DNA of 64,000 nucleotides from Lachnospiraceae bacterium (GCA_009774145.1 VSND01000008.1:47524-111523); one strand, 5' to 3'. Positions 9,336 through 18,589 are shown, counted from the first letter of the stretch. Numbers and translations: made by a program. The notes: generated by a model from the letters alone, not told the origin.

Positions 9336-10472
9336 ATGAAGCAAAATAATATGTTGGCAATGATTCTGGCTGGCGGGCGTGGCTCCCGTCTGCATGATCT
9401 TACCAATAAAGTTGCAAAACCGGCTGTTTCATACGGCGGAAAGTACAAGATTATTGATTTTCCGTTAAGCAACTGTGCAAACAGCGGAATCGATGTGGTA
9501 GGTGTACTGACACAGTATGAATCTGTTCTTCTGAACAGTTATGTGGCAGGCGGAGGAAGCTGGGGACTGGATGCCCGCGACAGCGGTGTTTTTGTTCTTC
9601 CGCCCCGTGAGAAAGCGGATGCGAATCTGGATGTATACAGAGGAACGGCGGATGCAATCTCCCAGAATATTGACTTTGTGGATAATTATGAGCCGGAATA
9701 TATGCTGATTCTTTCCGGCGACCATATTTACAAGATGAACTATGCGAAAATGCTTCAGGCTCATAAGGAAAACGGCGCGGATGCAACGATTGCAGTCATC
9801 GAAGTTCCGATGAAGGAAGCAAGCCGTTTCGGTATCATGAATACGGATCCGGAGACCGGAAGGATCGTGGAATTTGAAGAAAAGCCTGCGGAGCCCAAGA
9901 GCAATCTGGCTTCCATGGGTATCTACATATTCAACTGGAAGCTGCTGCGCAGAATGCTGGTGGCAGATATGAAGAATGAGGAGTCCAGCCATGACTTCGG
10001 CAAGGATATCATTCCGGCGCTTCTGAATGACGGCAGGAAGCTGTTTGCCTACAAGTTCAAGGGATACTGGAAGGATGTGGGAACCATCGATTCTCTGTGG
10101 GAAGCGAACATGGATCTTCTGGATAAGAAGAACGGCCTGGATCTGGACGACCGTACATGGACGATCTATACAGAGGATGTGCCCACGCTTCCGCAGTATA
10201 TTTCTTCAGAGGCGAGCGTAAAACGCGCATTTATTACACAGGGCTGTATCGTGGAAGGCGAAGTGAAAAACTCTGTCCTGTTCACCGGCGCCAAAGTGGG
10301 ACCGGGAGCAAAGGTCATCGACAGTGTGCTGATGCCGGGAGCAGTCGTGGAAGAGGGCGCTGTGGTAACGAGAGCATTAGTTGCAGATCAGGTAAAGATT
10401 GGAAGCCAGGCAGTTGTCGGGAATGCAGACAGCGAGCATATTGAACTGGTTGCGAAAAATGTAAAGGGGTAA
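9336..10472 (+). CDS. glgC: Glucose-1-phosphate adenylyltransferase, catalytic subunit
   Basis: 378 residues. Catalyses ATP + glucose-1-phosphate to ADP-glucose, the committed step of bacterial glycogen synthesis. The nucleotide-binding start LAGGRGSRLHDLTNKVAKPA is intact, as are SGDHIYKMNY (metal/nucleotide site), the sugar-phosphate loop region EEKPAEPKS, and the C-terminal left-handed beta-helix with hexapeptide repeats (from about residue 285). ATG 9336 follows AGAGAGGA by 7 bases; an upstream in-frame ATA/ATG-like extension from 9303 overlaps the promoter and is rejected. Pairs with glgD 6 bases downstream. Confidence 0.96.
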   Translation: MKQNNMLAMILAGGRGSRLHDLTNKVAKPAVSYGGKYKIIDFPLSNCANSGIDVVGVLTQYESVLLNSYVAGGGSWGLDARDSGVFVLPPREKADANLDVYRGTADAISQNIDFVDNYEPEYMLILSGDHIYKMNYAKMLQAHKENGADATIAVIEVPMKEASRFGIMNTDPETGRIVEFEEKPAEPKSNLASMGIYIFNWKLLRRMLVADMKNEESSHDFGKDIIPALLNDGRKLFAYKFKGYWKDVGTIDSLWEANMDLLDKKNGLDLDDRTWTIYTEDVPTLPQYISSEASVKRAFITQGCIVEGEVKNSVLFTGAKVGPGAKVIDSVLMPGAVVEEGAVVTRALVADQVKIGSQAVVGNADSEHIELVAKNVKG

Positions 10473-10478
10473 GATCAT

Positions 10479-11597
10479 ATGGCAAGAGCATTAGGAATTA
10501 TAAGTTTTTCAGAGAACCATATCTGGGTGGAAGGGATGGAAACTTATCGTTCAATCCCGGCATTCGCCTTTCTGGGAAGATATCGCGTGGTTGACTTTCC
10601 GATTTCCAATATGTCCAACAGCGGTATCGACAGAATCCAGGTATATGTCAGAAGAAAACCGTGTTCTCTGGTCGAGCATATCGGAACAGGACGGCATTAC
10701 AACATCAATTCCAAGAGCGGATATCTGCAGATGGTATTTGCAGATTCCCAGGAGGATAAAGACTATTACAATACGGATATCAAAGTATATGCGGAGAATC
10801 TGGACCGGATGGTAAAGGCGAGCAATTCGCACGTGGTCATCGCTCCGGGATATATGGTCTATACGCAGGATTTTGATGAACTTCTGAAGGTTCATGAGGA
10901 GTCCGGCGCGGATGTTACGCTTCTCTATCATAAAGTCGACAATGCAAAAGAAGCATATTTGAGTTGTGATTATCTGAATCTCAACAAGCAGAAGGGTGTA
11001 GAATCCATCGAGCGCAACAACGGTACGACGAAGAACCGGAATATCTTTATGGATACTTATGTCATGAAGAAAGAAGTGTTCATTGAGCTGGTACAGGCGG
11101 CGCAGAAGGTTTCTTCCATGTATACGATGAAGCATATCATCAATGACAAGTGCAGTGGTGAGCTGGATATCCGGGGCGTGGCGCACAAGGGCTTCTTCGC
11201 GCCGATCGATGACCTGAAGGGATACTATGATGCGAATCTGGCGCTGCTGGATCCGAAGAACGTCAAGAGCCTCTTCAGCGAAGACTGGCCGATCTATACC
11301 CGTACCAGTGATTCCTGCCCGACGCAGTATTATGAGACGGCGAATGTGAAGTCCTCCTTTATCTCCAACGGCTGCCAGATTGAAGGTACCGTGGAGAATT
11401 CGGTCATCGGCAGAGGCTGTGTCATTAAGCCGGGCGCAGTGGTTAAGAACTGTGTGGTGCTTACCGATACGCTGATCGGCAACGACGTACATATTGAAGG
11501 CCAGGTGGTGGATCGCCTTGCAAAGATCACCCGTATGAAGGAGATCATTGCAGATCCGGCAAAACCGGGTTATGTGAAGAGAAACGATACCGTTTAA
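10479..11597 (+). CDS. glgD: GlgD, regulatory-type subunit of ADP-glucose pyrophosphorylase
   Basis: 372 residues, homologous to GlgC along its length. The N-terminal GGxGxRL nucleotide loop is replaced by LGIISFSENHIWVEGM, the hallmark of the non-catalytic GlgD of Firmicutes that forms a hetero-oligomer with GlgC. Hexapeptide-repeat beta-helix at the C-terminus (SSFISNGCQIEGTVENSVIG). ATG 10479 is 6 bases after glgC, with the RBS AAAGGGG inside the glgC end. A strong terminator follows. Confidence 0.95.
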   Translation: MARALGIISFSENHIWVEGMETYRSIPAFAFLGRYRVVDFPISNMSNSGIDRIQVYVRRKPCSLVEHIGTGRHYNINSKSGYLQMVFADSQEDKDYYNTDIKVYAENLDRMVKASNSHVVIAPGYMVYTQDFDELLKVHEESGADVTLLYHKVDNAKEAYLSCDYLNLNKQKGVESIERNNGTTKNRNIFMDTYVMKKEVFIELVQAAQKVSSMYTMKHIINDKCSGELDIRGVAHKGFFAPIDDLKGYYDANLALLDPKNVKSLFSEDWPIYTRTSDSCPTQYYETANVKSSFISNGCQIEGTVENSVIGRGCVIKPGAVVKNCVVLTDTLIGNDVHIEGQVVDRLAKITRMKEIIADPAKPGYVKRNDTV

Positions 11598-11611
11598 TCG
11601 GCAGATCGAAG

Positions 11612-11669
11612 ACGGGGCTGCTGCAAAATAAGATGATGCATCTTGTATTTTGCAGCAGCCCCGTTTCTA
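11612..11669 (+). terminator. Bidirectional intrinsic terminator between glgD and the purine operon
   Basis: Nineteen-base arms (ACGGGGCTGCTGCAAAATA at 11612 and its complement ending 11664) around a 15-base loop that is itself self-complementary, followed by TTTCT. The genes on either side converge, so it can serve both strands. Confidence 0.85.
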
Positions 11670-11733
11670 TGCATACGGACTCAAAACGCTGTCAGCACAT
11701 ATGCGCGGCTGTGTGAAAAAATACAGCCTGCAA

Positions 11734-12912
11734 TCAGTGGTGGAACAGCCGGATTCCTGTAAATGCCATTGCTATCTGATATTTATTACAGCATGCAATG
11801 ACCAGATCGTCTCTGACGGAACCTCCCGGCTGGGCAATGTATTTCACGCCGCTCTTGTGGGCGCGTTCAATATTGTCAGCGAAAGGAAAGAATGCGTCGG
11901 AGCCGAGCGTGACCCCTGTCATCTGATCCAGCCATGCACGCTTTTCTTCCCGGGTGAAGACCGCCGGTTTTACCTTGAAGATCGTCTCCCATACGCCGTC
12001 TGCCAGCACATCCATCGATTCGTCTCCAAGATAGACGTCAATGGCATTGTCGCGTTCTGCCCGTCCCAGCGTGTCTGCGAACTGAAGTCCGAGCACCTGC
12101 GGGGACTGGCGCAAAAACCAGTGATCGGCCTTGTTGCCTGCCAGACGGGTACAGTGGACGCGGGACTGCTGTCCGGCGCCGATGCCGATGGCCTGTCCGT
12201 CCTTGACAAAGCAGACGGAGTTGGACTGGGTATATTTCAGCGTGATCAGCGCAATCTTCATGTCCGTCAGCGCTTCTTCCGGAACGTCTTTCTTTTCTGT
12301 TACCAGATGGGAGAGCAGTTCTCCATTCACATCCAGCTCATTTCTTCCCTGTTCAAAGGTGATGCCGAAGACCTGCTTTTTCTCCAGCGGATCCGGTATA
12401 TAGTCCGGGTCGATCTGGATGACATTATAGTTTCCCTTTTTCTTCTGCTTTAAGATCTTAAGAGCCTCTTCGGTATATCCCGGAGCGATGACGCCGTCGG
12501 AGACTTCTCTTTTGATCAGCCGGGCGGTATCGGTATCACAGACATCGGAAAGTGCGATGAAATCTCCGAAGGAAGACATGCGGTCTGCGCCTCTGGCCCT
12601 TGCGTAGGCGCAGGCAAGGGGAGAGAGTTCTCCAAGGTCGTCCACCCAGTAGATCTTTGCCAGTGTGTCGGTAAGTGGAAGTCCTACGGCTGCGCCTGCA
12701 GGCGATACATGTTTAAAAGAAGCGGCGGCAGGCAGACCGGTGGCTTTTTTCAGCTCCCGGACCAGCTGCCAGCCATTAAAGGCATCCAGAAAATTGATGT
12801 ATCCGGGTCTGCCGGAGAGTACCTGGACCGGAAGATCGCTCCCGTTTTCCATGTAGATGCGGGATGGTTTCTGATTGGGGTTGCATCCGTATTTTAACTG
12901 AAGTTCGTTCAT
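11734..12912 (-). CDS. purH: AICAR formyltransferase (stand-alone PurH C-domain type)
   Basis: 392 residues. Transfers a formyl group from 10-formyl-THF to AICAR (ZMP) to give FAICAR, the penultimate step of IMP synthesis. Only the transformylase domain is present: it opens with the conserved LKYGCNPNQKPSRIY, holds ASFKHVSPAGAAVG with the catalytic Lys-His pair, and ends with IAQPGGSVRDDLVIAC. The usual N-terminal IMP cyclohydrolase domain of bifunctional PurH (about 500 aa) is absent and its role is supplied by the neighbouring PurO-type gene. ATG at 12912 follows AAGGATC. Lies 17 bases after the PurO-type gene in one ZTP-riboswitch-controlled operon. Confidence 0.93.
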   Translation of the reverse strand: MNELQLKYGCNPNQKPSRIYMENGSDLPVQVLSGRPGYINFLDAFNGWQLVRELKKATGLPAAASFKHVSPAGAAVGLPLTDTLAKIYWVDDLGELSPLACAYARARGADRMSSFGDFIALSDVCDTDTARLIKREVSDGVIAPGYTEEALKILKQKKKGNYNVIQIDPDYIPDPLEKKQVFGITFEQGRNELDVNGELLSHLVTEKKDVPEEALTDMKIALITLKYTQSNSVCFVKDGQAIGIGAGQQSRVHCTRLAGNKADHWFLRQSPQVLGLQFADTLGRAERDNAIDVYLGDESMDVLADGVWETIFKVKPAVFTREEKRAWLDQMTGVTLGSDAFFPFADNIERAHKSGVKYIAQPGGSVRDDLVIACCNKYQIAMAFTGIRLFHH

Positions 12913-12929
12913 GATCTGATCCTTTCTGA

Positions 12930-13643
12930 CTACTGATTTTTGTTGATGATTTTTGTCTCCCAGGTTCCGTCGGCAATATGGATAAAGCGGACGAAGAGAG
13001 ATACCTTGTTGTCTTCGTTCAGATTTTCCCAAAGCAGGTCTGCAAAAGCATCCATGTCATCCGGAATGGCCACCGGCTTTGGTTCGCCCTCAAAGCTTGG
13101 AAGCGGGTCGCCGTCCTGCATGTAGGTATGGAGGAAATGGCCTCTGCCTGCCTGCGGGTTTTCATATGCAAAGGTATGGCGGCGGCAGGAGGACGGATCG
13201 CCCTGATCGCTCTTTAAGATGGACATGGCATAGTTGTAGCTGCCGGCCTCCACATGCAGGATACCGGAGATCCTGGGAGTATAGTTGGGAGCATCCGGTT
13301 CAAAGGTCCGGGAACGCAGAGACTGCTCAAAAGTCATCTGATGGTCCATGCCTTCATAGATGGTATCCGTCTGATCGCCGTTGGTGACAATCGTTTTGTT
13401 GCCGAGTACGCGGACCGGGGCATAGATGATAAGACTGGGGTCTTCCAGCCTGGAAGGATCATATGCCTGGGTGCGGATGCCGTCTCCGTCTTTCACAAAG
13501 ATGCGGTTGCGGCTGTTCTGGCTTCTGCCCATGATAAAGTAGGCGGCAACGGCTCTGGTTTTGTCCGGGGTTCGGCCGATGATGATGCCGCGGCCGGGAT
13601 AGGAGTTGGAACGAAGTTCCTGTTCAAGAGATAATAAAGTCAT
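12930..13643 (-). CDS. purO: IMP cyclohydrolase, PurO type
   Basis: 237 residues. Matches the PurO-like IMP cyclohydrolase family (first known in archaea, also in Clostridia) with SNSYPGRGIIIGRTPD near the N-terminus, GRSQNSRNR, and ILHVEAGSYNYAMSILKSD. It closes FAICAR to IMP, the final purine step, complementing the transformylase-only PurH encoded just downstream. ATG at 13643 is preceded by GAGGAAAT on the minus strand. The roughly 130-base leader between terminator and ATG carries no other ORF of note. First gene of the riboswitch operon. Confidence 0.9.
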   Translation of the reverse strand: MTLLSLEQELRSNSYPGRGIIIGRTPDKTRAVAAYFIMGRSQNSRNRIFVKDGDGIRTQAYDPSRLEDPSLIIYAPVRVLGNKTIVTNGDQTDTIYEGMDHQMTFEQSLRSRTFEPDAPNYTPRISGILHVEAGSYNYAMSILKSDQGDPSSCRRHTFAYENPQAGRGHFLHTYMQDGDPLPSFEGEPKPVAIPDDMDAFADLLWENLNEDNKVSLFVRFIHIADGTWETKIINKNQ

Positions 13644-13772
13644 GATTTCCTCGCTTTCTGGTTCTGTGCGCAGAGGCGCGGGGCCTGTGCACAGAGAACA
13701 GAGGGATTCCCGCAGTGCATATCAGGCAGGTACGGGAAACGGGTTTATGGGTAAACGAAGACATGCAGATAT

Positions 13773-13815
13773 AAAAACGCCTGAGCGCACAGAGATTCTG
13801 CATGCGCCCAGGCGG
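13773..13815 (-). terminator. Riboswitch expression-platform terminator
   Basis: On the minus strand, CGCCTGGGCGCA (13814-13803) pairs with TGCGCTCAGGCG (13789-13778) with one mismatch, then five T. The 5' arm reuses the aptamer's conserved CCGCCTGGGC. Ligand-bound aptamer and terminator are therefore mutually exclusive, as expected for a transcriptional ON switch. Confidence 0.85.
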
Positions 13816-13898
13816 TCGGCTTTTGTGTGATCTGCGTTCCCTGCAGGTGATTCCTGCTGCGGGGAGTGCCCCGCTTTCCGCCAGTTGCGCAGAAACTG
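13804..13898 (-). ncRNA. ZTP (pfl) riboswitch aptamer
   Basis: Reading the minus strand from about 13898: GCGCAACTGGCGGAA (13890-13876), a variable GGGGCACTCCCC-type hairpin and a second hairpin, then GCCGACCGCCTGGGC ending at 13806. The two conserved blocks, CAACTGGCGG and CCGCCTGGGC, form the ZTP-riboswitch pseudoknot. The class senses ZTP/ZMP (AICAR nucleotide), which accumulates when 10-formyl-THF is short. Here it precedes the enzyme that consumes ZMP. Consensus recalled from knowledge; not run through a covariance model. Confidence 0.9.
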
Positions 13899-13906
13899 AT
13901 ACGATC

Positions 13907-13935
13907 ATCATATAGGATATGACGGATTTTTTCAA
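13907..13935 (-). promoter_or_regulatory. Promoter of the ZTP-riboswitch purine operon
   Basis: Minus strand: TTGAAA (13935-13930), 17-bp spacer, TATGAT (13912-13907). The predicted transcription start is about 13900, a few bases before the aptamer, which fits the RNA call independently. Confidence 0.75.
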
Positions 13936-13959
13936 GAGGGAAATGTGAAAAGTAACAGA

Positions 13960-13988
13960 TTGTCAGGACCGGAAAACCGTGATACACT
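13960..13988 (+). promoter_or_regulatory. Possible promoter for the DUF4062-TPR gene
   Basis: TTGTCA (13960-13965), 17-bp spacer, TACACT (13983-13988), about 80 bases before the ATG. Boxes are moderate matches. Confidence 0.4.
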
Positions 13989-14068
13989 TGATATATCTTC
14001 CAGCCGGATAGCGGTGAGGTTTTTGCGCAGTTTTCTGGAAGGAACAGAGAATGAAGGAGAGCAGGGGT

Positions 14069-16933
14069 ATGAAATTTATTAAGATTTTTCTGGCGTCGTC
14101 CATTGTAGAGTTTCGGAATGAACGGCAGCAGATGGGAAATTTTATCCGTTCGCTGAATGACATCTATGTAAAGCGGGGAATATATTTTGAACTGGCCATA
14201 TGCGAGGATCTGGGGGAATCGGTGGCGCTGGAACGCAAACAGCAGGAATATAACGAGGCCATCCGGGAAAGCCAGTATTTTTATATTGTGTTCGGAAAAT
14301 CAGCAGGGCAGTATACGATTGAGGAATTTTATGTGGCGCTGGATCAGTTCCGGAAGAGCGGAGCACCCAGAATCTTTACATATTTCAAAACGCTTCCGGA
14401 AGGAGAACAGGCAGAACAGAGCGTTATGGATTTTATGGAACAGCTGAGCAGCCAGATCGGACATTACTACAGCACCTTTACCCATCTGGATGCGATCAAG
14501 CTGGATCTCCTGCTGGAACTGGTGAAAAATCCGGAGACGAAGGATCAGATGAAATTCGAGGACGGGCAGGTAATCTTTGGGGACCAGTCCGTGATGTCAC
14601 TGGAGCACGTGCCTTTGTACAGCAGGAATGAGACGGTACAGAAGCTTGTGAAAGAGCAGGAACGGCTGAATGGGGAATTCGGCAGGCTGGCAGTGGAATA
14701 TGGGAAGCATCCGGAGGCATCCGGGCTTCTGAAGCAGATGATGGAGCTGGGGGAAAAACGGAGCCATGTCAGAGATTCTCTGCATCAGATGGAGATGGAC
14801 ATGCTGGGACTGTGCAGCCAGACGGAAGAAAAACGGCGGGCGGGAAAAAGGCTGAACTGGCGGGAGAAAAAAGCAATTGAGCGGGTGGCTCTGGGAGACT
14901 ACGAAGGGGCGAAGAACATTCTGAGGGATATTCAGTGGGAGCAGGAGGTCGGACAGGCGGAAGAGCTGGCAGAAGCTGCTGTAGAGCCCATCCGTGAATA
15001 CATATCCGGCAAGCGCTCTCTGATCTCAACCTTGCTGGTTACCGGGGCGGATGCAGAGACGGTAGAGGAAATCCGGTCTGTCTATGAAAGATGCTGTGCA
15101 CTAGCTGAAAAATATCAGGTTGAGATAAACGTTCTCTATGATTACGCACGGTTTCTGTACAGGCAAAAGGCGTATCCGGAGGGCATTGAGGCTGCAGAAC
15201 GGCTGGAACGGTACTATGGGCGGAGACCGGAGACGAAAGAGGCCGACCGTGCTGCACTGATGCTTGTGCTTGGAAAACTTTATGGGGAAAACAGAGACTG
15301 GCACAGATCAGAGCAGGTACTCAGGAAAGCACTTGTGTTTTATCGGCGTGCGGCGAAGGAAAATCCCGGATATCAGGCGGTTCTGGCAGATTGTATTGAC
15401 GATCTGTCGATAGCATTTCATTATCTGGATCAACTGGAAGAAGAGGAACTGCTGATGCGGGAGTCGCTGGAGATTTGGCGTTGTCTGGCAGCAGAAAATC
15501 CTTCTGTTTATGAAGCGGATCTTGCCCTTGCCTGCAATCATCTGGCGATGATAATGCAGCGAATGAACAGGCCAAAGGAGGCGAAAGCGTTATATGAAGA
15601 AGCTCAGCAGATTTACCGCTGCCTGGTCCGGACACGGGCGAATCCTTCAGAAGAGCTTCGTGCATGCTTTGCCAGTAGCTGCAGTGCTTTGGCAGGTTTT
15701 ATGTCCGACATGAATCATATGGAGGAAGCGGAGACGCTGTATCAGGAAGCGCTGGAACTGCGGCTTGGCCTGATGCAGGGCAACCCGGCTGTCTACGAAC
15801 CCGAGGTGGCATCTGCTTATCATGTGATGGCTGGATTTATGAAAAAAAGAAACCGGCCGGATGAGGCAGAAAAGATGTATCTTAAGGCGATGCAGATCCG
15901 GCGCCGTCTGGCTCTGGCGAATCCCTCTGCTTACGAGCCGGTGCTTGCTGAAAGCTGCCGCATGCTGGCAGGGTTGTATCATAAGGTGCATCGGCTGACA
16001 GGAGCCGAAATTTTCTGCCGGGAAGCACTGGGGATCTACCGCCGTCTGGCAGAAGGGAATCCGGAAATATATGCCGCCGATTTAGCCATAACATGTGTTG
16101 ATCTGGGGGATGTACTGGCTGACATGAAACAGAATTCCGGGGAGAAGGAGCAGCTCTATCGGGAAGGGCTTGCTGTGTACAGCCGGCTGGCAGAGAAATA
16201 TCCGGAGGTATATGAAGCTCCTCTGGCCAGAGCCTGCAACGATCTGTCCCTTTCTCTACTGGATGAGGGGCGGCTGGAAGAAGCAGAGCAGCTGCAGCGC
16301 AGAAGCATTGAGATCCGGGAGCGTCTGGCGTCTGTCAATCCGGGCGCATATGCTCCCGGACTGGCAAACAGCTGTAACGGACTTGCCATCGTGCTTACAG
16401 ACCAGGGGCGTTATCCGGAAGCGGAGAGACTGTACAGCAGGGCTGTGAATATTGGCCGCCGCCTGATGCAGACAGATCCGGATGCTTATAAAACGGAAAC
16501 TGCCAGATACTGTCATGATCTGGCGCTGTTTTATGAAAACAGAGATCGGAAAGAGGAGGCGGAACCCCTTTACCGGGAGGCGTGGGAGATCTATCATCAG
16601 CTGTCAGAGACGTATCCTCGTTCCTATGATGCATATCTGTCTCCTGCCAGCTTCAATCTGGCAATTCTTTTGAAGAACATGGGTAAATATGAGGAAGCAA
16701 TCCGGTTCTTCAGGGAAGCCCTTGCCGCTGACCGCCGTATGGCTGCTGCAAATCCGGGCATTTATGCAGAATACCCTGCAGAGAGCGGCTGTTATCTGGC
16801 GGACCTTCTGTATGACAGGAATCAAAAGGAAGCAGAGCAGCTGTACGAAGAAGTCCTTCGGATCTGTGAAGGAAAGCCCGGAAAGGAAGCAGAGGTACAG
16901 CGCATCCGGAAAATACTGGGAAAACAGATGTGA
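14069..16933 (+). CDS. DUF4062/TIR-like N-terminal domain protein with TPR array
   Basis: 954 residues from ATG 14069 (AAGGAGA 9 bases upstream); ATG 14051 is an alternative adding six residues. Residues about 1-110 (MKFIKIFLASSIVEFRNER ... RESQYFYIVFGKSAGQYTIEEF) look like the DUF4062 domain, a Rossmann/TIR-like module often heading large regulatory or conflict proteins. A charged helical middle (about 200-330) follows. From about residue 400 there are roughly eleven TPR-like repeats of 46-48 residues, with NP-Y-E/A-L at each boundary and EAE-LY-EAL-I-RRLA inside, typical of the kinesin-light-chain style TPR. No membrane segment. Function unknown. Possibly a sensor whose N-domain is the output and TPRs the ligand or partner reader. 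Single gene, divergent from the purine operon. Confidence 0.8.
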   Translation: MKFIKIFLASSIVEFRNERQQMGNFIRSLNDIYVKRGIYFELAICEDLGESVALERKQQEYNEAIRESQYFYIVFGKSAGQYTIEEFYVALDQFRKSGAPRIFTYFKTLPEGEQAEQSVMDFMEQLSSQIGHYYSTFTHLDAIKLDLLLELVKNPETKDQMKFEDGQVIFGDQSVMSLEHVPLYSRNETVQKLVKEQERLNGEFGRLAVEYGKHPEASGLLKQMMELGEKRSHVRDSLHQMEMDMLGLCSQTEEKRRAGKRLNWREKKAIERVALGDYEGAKNILRDIQWEQEVGQAEELAEAAVEPIREYISGKRSLISTLLVTGADAETVEEIRSVYERCCALAEKYQVEINVLYDYARFLYRQKAYPEGIEAAERLERYYGRRPETKEADRAALMLVLGKLYGENRDWHRSEQVLRKALVFYRRAAKENPGYQAVLADCIDDLSIAFHYLDQLEEEELLMRESLEIWRCLAAENPSVYEADLALACNHLAMIMQRMNRPKEAKALYEEAQQIYRCLVRTRANPSEELRACFASSCSALAGFMSDMNHMEEAETLYQEALELRLGLMQGNPAVYEPEVASAYHVMAGFMKKRNRPDEAEKMYLKAMQIRRRLALANPSAYEPVLAESCRMLAGLYHKVHRLTGAEIFCREALGIYRRLAEGNPEIYAADLAITCVDLGDVLADMKQNSGEKEQLYREGLAVYSRLAEKYPEVYEAPLARACNDLSLSLLDEGRLEEAEQLQRRSIEIRERLASVNPGAYAPGLANSCNGLAIVLTDQGRYPEAERLYSRAVNIGRRLMQTDPDAYKTETARYCHDLALFYENRDRKEEAEPLYREAWEIYHQLSETYPRSYDAYLSPASFNLAILLKNMGKYEEAIRFFREALAADRRMAAANPGIYAEYPAESGCYLADLLYDRNQKEAEQLYEEVLRICEGKPGKEAEVQRIRKILGKQM

Positions 16934-16950
16934 GATGTACAGTAACAAGA

Positions 16951-17027
16951 CTGCTGCAAGATGTAACTCTGTCTGCGTGCGCAAGATCCGTATGGATCAG
17001 AGCGGACAGAATCACATGTTGCAGCAG
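16951..17027. other. Large imperfect inverted repeat between convergent genes
   Basis: CTGCTGCAA at 16951-16959 pairs with TTGCAGCAG at 17019-17027; inside are CTGTC/GACAG and GATCC/GGATC arms. No clean T-run follows on either strand, so a terminator role for the convergent TPR and galT genes is plausible but not proved. Confidence 0.4.
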
Positions 17028-17063
17028 CCCTTTCAGGCGGTTTTACAGGTTATATGCTACGGT

Positions 17064-18551
17064 CTACAGGGTATTCAGAAAACGAAGGAATGCGGCTCTT
17101 CCTTCTTCGGTACATTTGTAGACGCCGGCATCTTCCAGTACTTTTACAAATACCCTGCCGATCTCCTGCTTTAGTATCCCGTCGATATTTTTTTCCGTAA
17201 CGGAATCATATCCGGGCAGGAAAGCATGGACCCAGTCCGCATGCTTTTTCAGGTCCTCGCTGGAAGCGATATCTTTACCGGAGAGGATGTATTCTTTCAA
17301 AAGTTCCATCTCATCCTTTAAACGGGAGGGAAGCACTGCCAGCCCCATGACCTCGATCAGCCCGATATTTTCTTTCTTGATATGGTGCAGTTCGGTATGG
17401 GGATGGTAGACGCCCAGAGGATGCTCTTCGGTCGTAATGTTGTTCCGGAGGGTCAGGTCAAGCTCATAGACGTCATTTACCTTCCGTGCGATCGGAGTGA
17501 TCGTGTTGTGTGGTTCGCCGTCCGTGTATGCGAAGATAAAAGCGTCCGCATCCGTATAGCCGCGCCATGCCTCCAGTACATGGGTTGCCAGGTCGATCAG
17601 CCGTGTTTCGTCTTTGTGGCGGATCCGGAGAACGGACAGGGGCCATTTGACGATACCGGCTTCCACATCCTCATATCCCGGAATAACAAACATGTGTTCG
17701 ATCGGCGCTTTAGCCATGGCGAACGTATAGTTGCCGCCCTGGAAATGGTCGTGGCTTAAGATCGAGCCGCCCACGATGGGAAGGTCTGCATTGGATCCAA
17801 GGAAATAGTGAGGGAACTGTTTTACAAAGTCAAAAAGCTTCAGGAAAGCCGCCCGGTCGATCTTCATGGGCGTATGTTCTCCGTTAAATACAATGCAGTG
17901 TTCGTTATAATAGACATAGGGCGAATACTGGAATCCCCAGCGGCTGTCATTGATGGTGACCGGGATGATCCGGTGGTTCTCCCTTGCCGGATGGTTGACT
18001 CTGCCGGCATAGCCTTCATTTTCCATGCAGAGCAGACATTTCGGATAAGAGCCGGCCTTTGCTTTTCCCGCGGCGGCGATGGCCTTCGGATCCTTTTCCG
18101 GCTTGGACAGATTGATGGTGATGTCAATCTCTCCGTATTCGCTGCTTACCTTCCATTTCTGATCCTTACATACCCGGTAGCGGCGGATATAGTCGCTGTC
18201 CTGGCTCAGTTTGTAGAAATAGTCGGTTGCTTCCTTCGGGGAAATCTGATATTTTTCCTGGAAGGTCCGGCGGACCTGTGCGGGCCGCGGCGTCAGACAG
18301 TTCATGATCCGGGTATCGAAAAGATCCCGGTATGCGATGCTGTCCGGAATCAGCTTCCGGCGGCATGCTTCGTCGAGAAGTTCCTTTAAGATCTGTTCGA
18401 GGGATTCCTGCGGAATCTCTGCCGGTTCCTCATAGTCATCCTCATGGAATACATCCAGAAGCAGGTTTGTCGTATAGATTTTCTCGCATTCCGGCGTCAG
18501 TCCGGTATCGATGCCGTACTGTACCAGCGCTGCAATCTGTTCTGATAACAT
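17064..18551 (-). CDS. galT: UDP-glucose--hexose-1-phosphate uridylyltransferase, Firmicutes type
   Basis: 495 residues, the length and sequence type of the class II (Firmicutes) GalT rather than the shorter E. coli type. Leloir pathway: transfers UMP from UDP-glucose to galactose-1-phosphate. Recognisable parts are PKCLLCMENEGYAGRVNHPA and the active-site region GGSILSHDHFQGG containing the histidine nucleophile. Preceded by GGAGGCACAGCATATC-type RBS before ATG at 18551. Second gene after galK, 122 bases apart. Confidence 0.95.
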   Translation of the reverse strand: MLSEQIAALVQYGIDTGLTPECEKIYTTNLLLDVFHEDDYEEPAEIPQESLEQILKELLDEACRRKLIPDSIAYRDLFDTRIMNCLTPRPAQVRRTFQEKYQISPKEATDYFYKLSQDSDYIRRYRVCKDQKWKVSSEYGEIDITINLSKPEKDPKAIAAAGKAKAGSYPKCLLCMENEGYAGRVNHPARENHRIIPVTINDSRWGFQYSPYVYYNEHCIVFNGEHTPMKIDRAAFLKLFDFVKQFPHYFLGSNADLPIVGGSILSHDHFQGGNYTFAMAKAPIEHMFVIPGYEDVEAGIVKWPLSVLRIRHKDETRLIDLATHVLEAWRGYTDADAFIFAYTDGEPHNTITPIARKVNDVYELDLTLRNNITTEEHPLGVYHPHTELHHIKKENIGLIEVMGLAVLPSRLKDEMELLKEYILSGKDIASSEDLKKHADWVHAFLPGYDSVTEKNIDGILKQEIGRVFVKVLEDAGVYKCTEEGRAAFLRFLNTL

Positions 18552-18589
18552 GATATGCTGTGCCTCCTGTCAGGGTTTTGTATCCGTTC

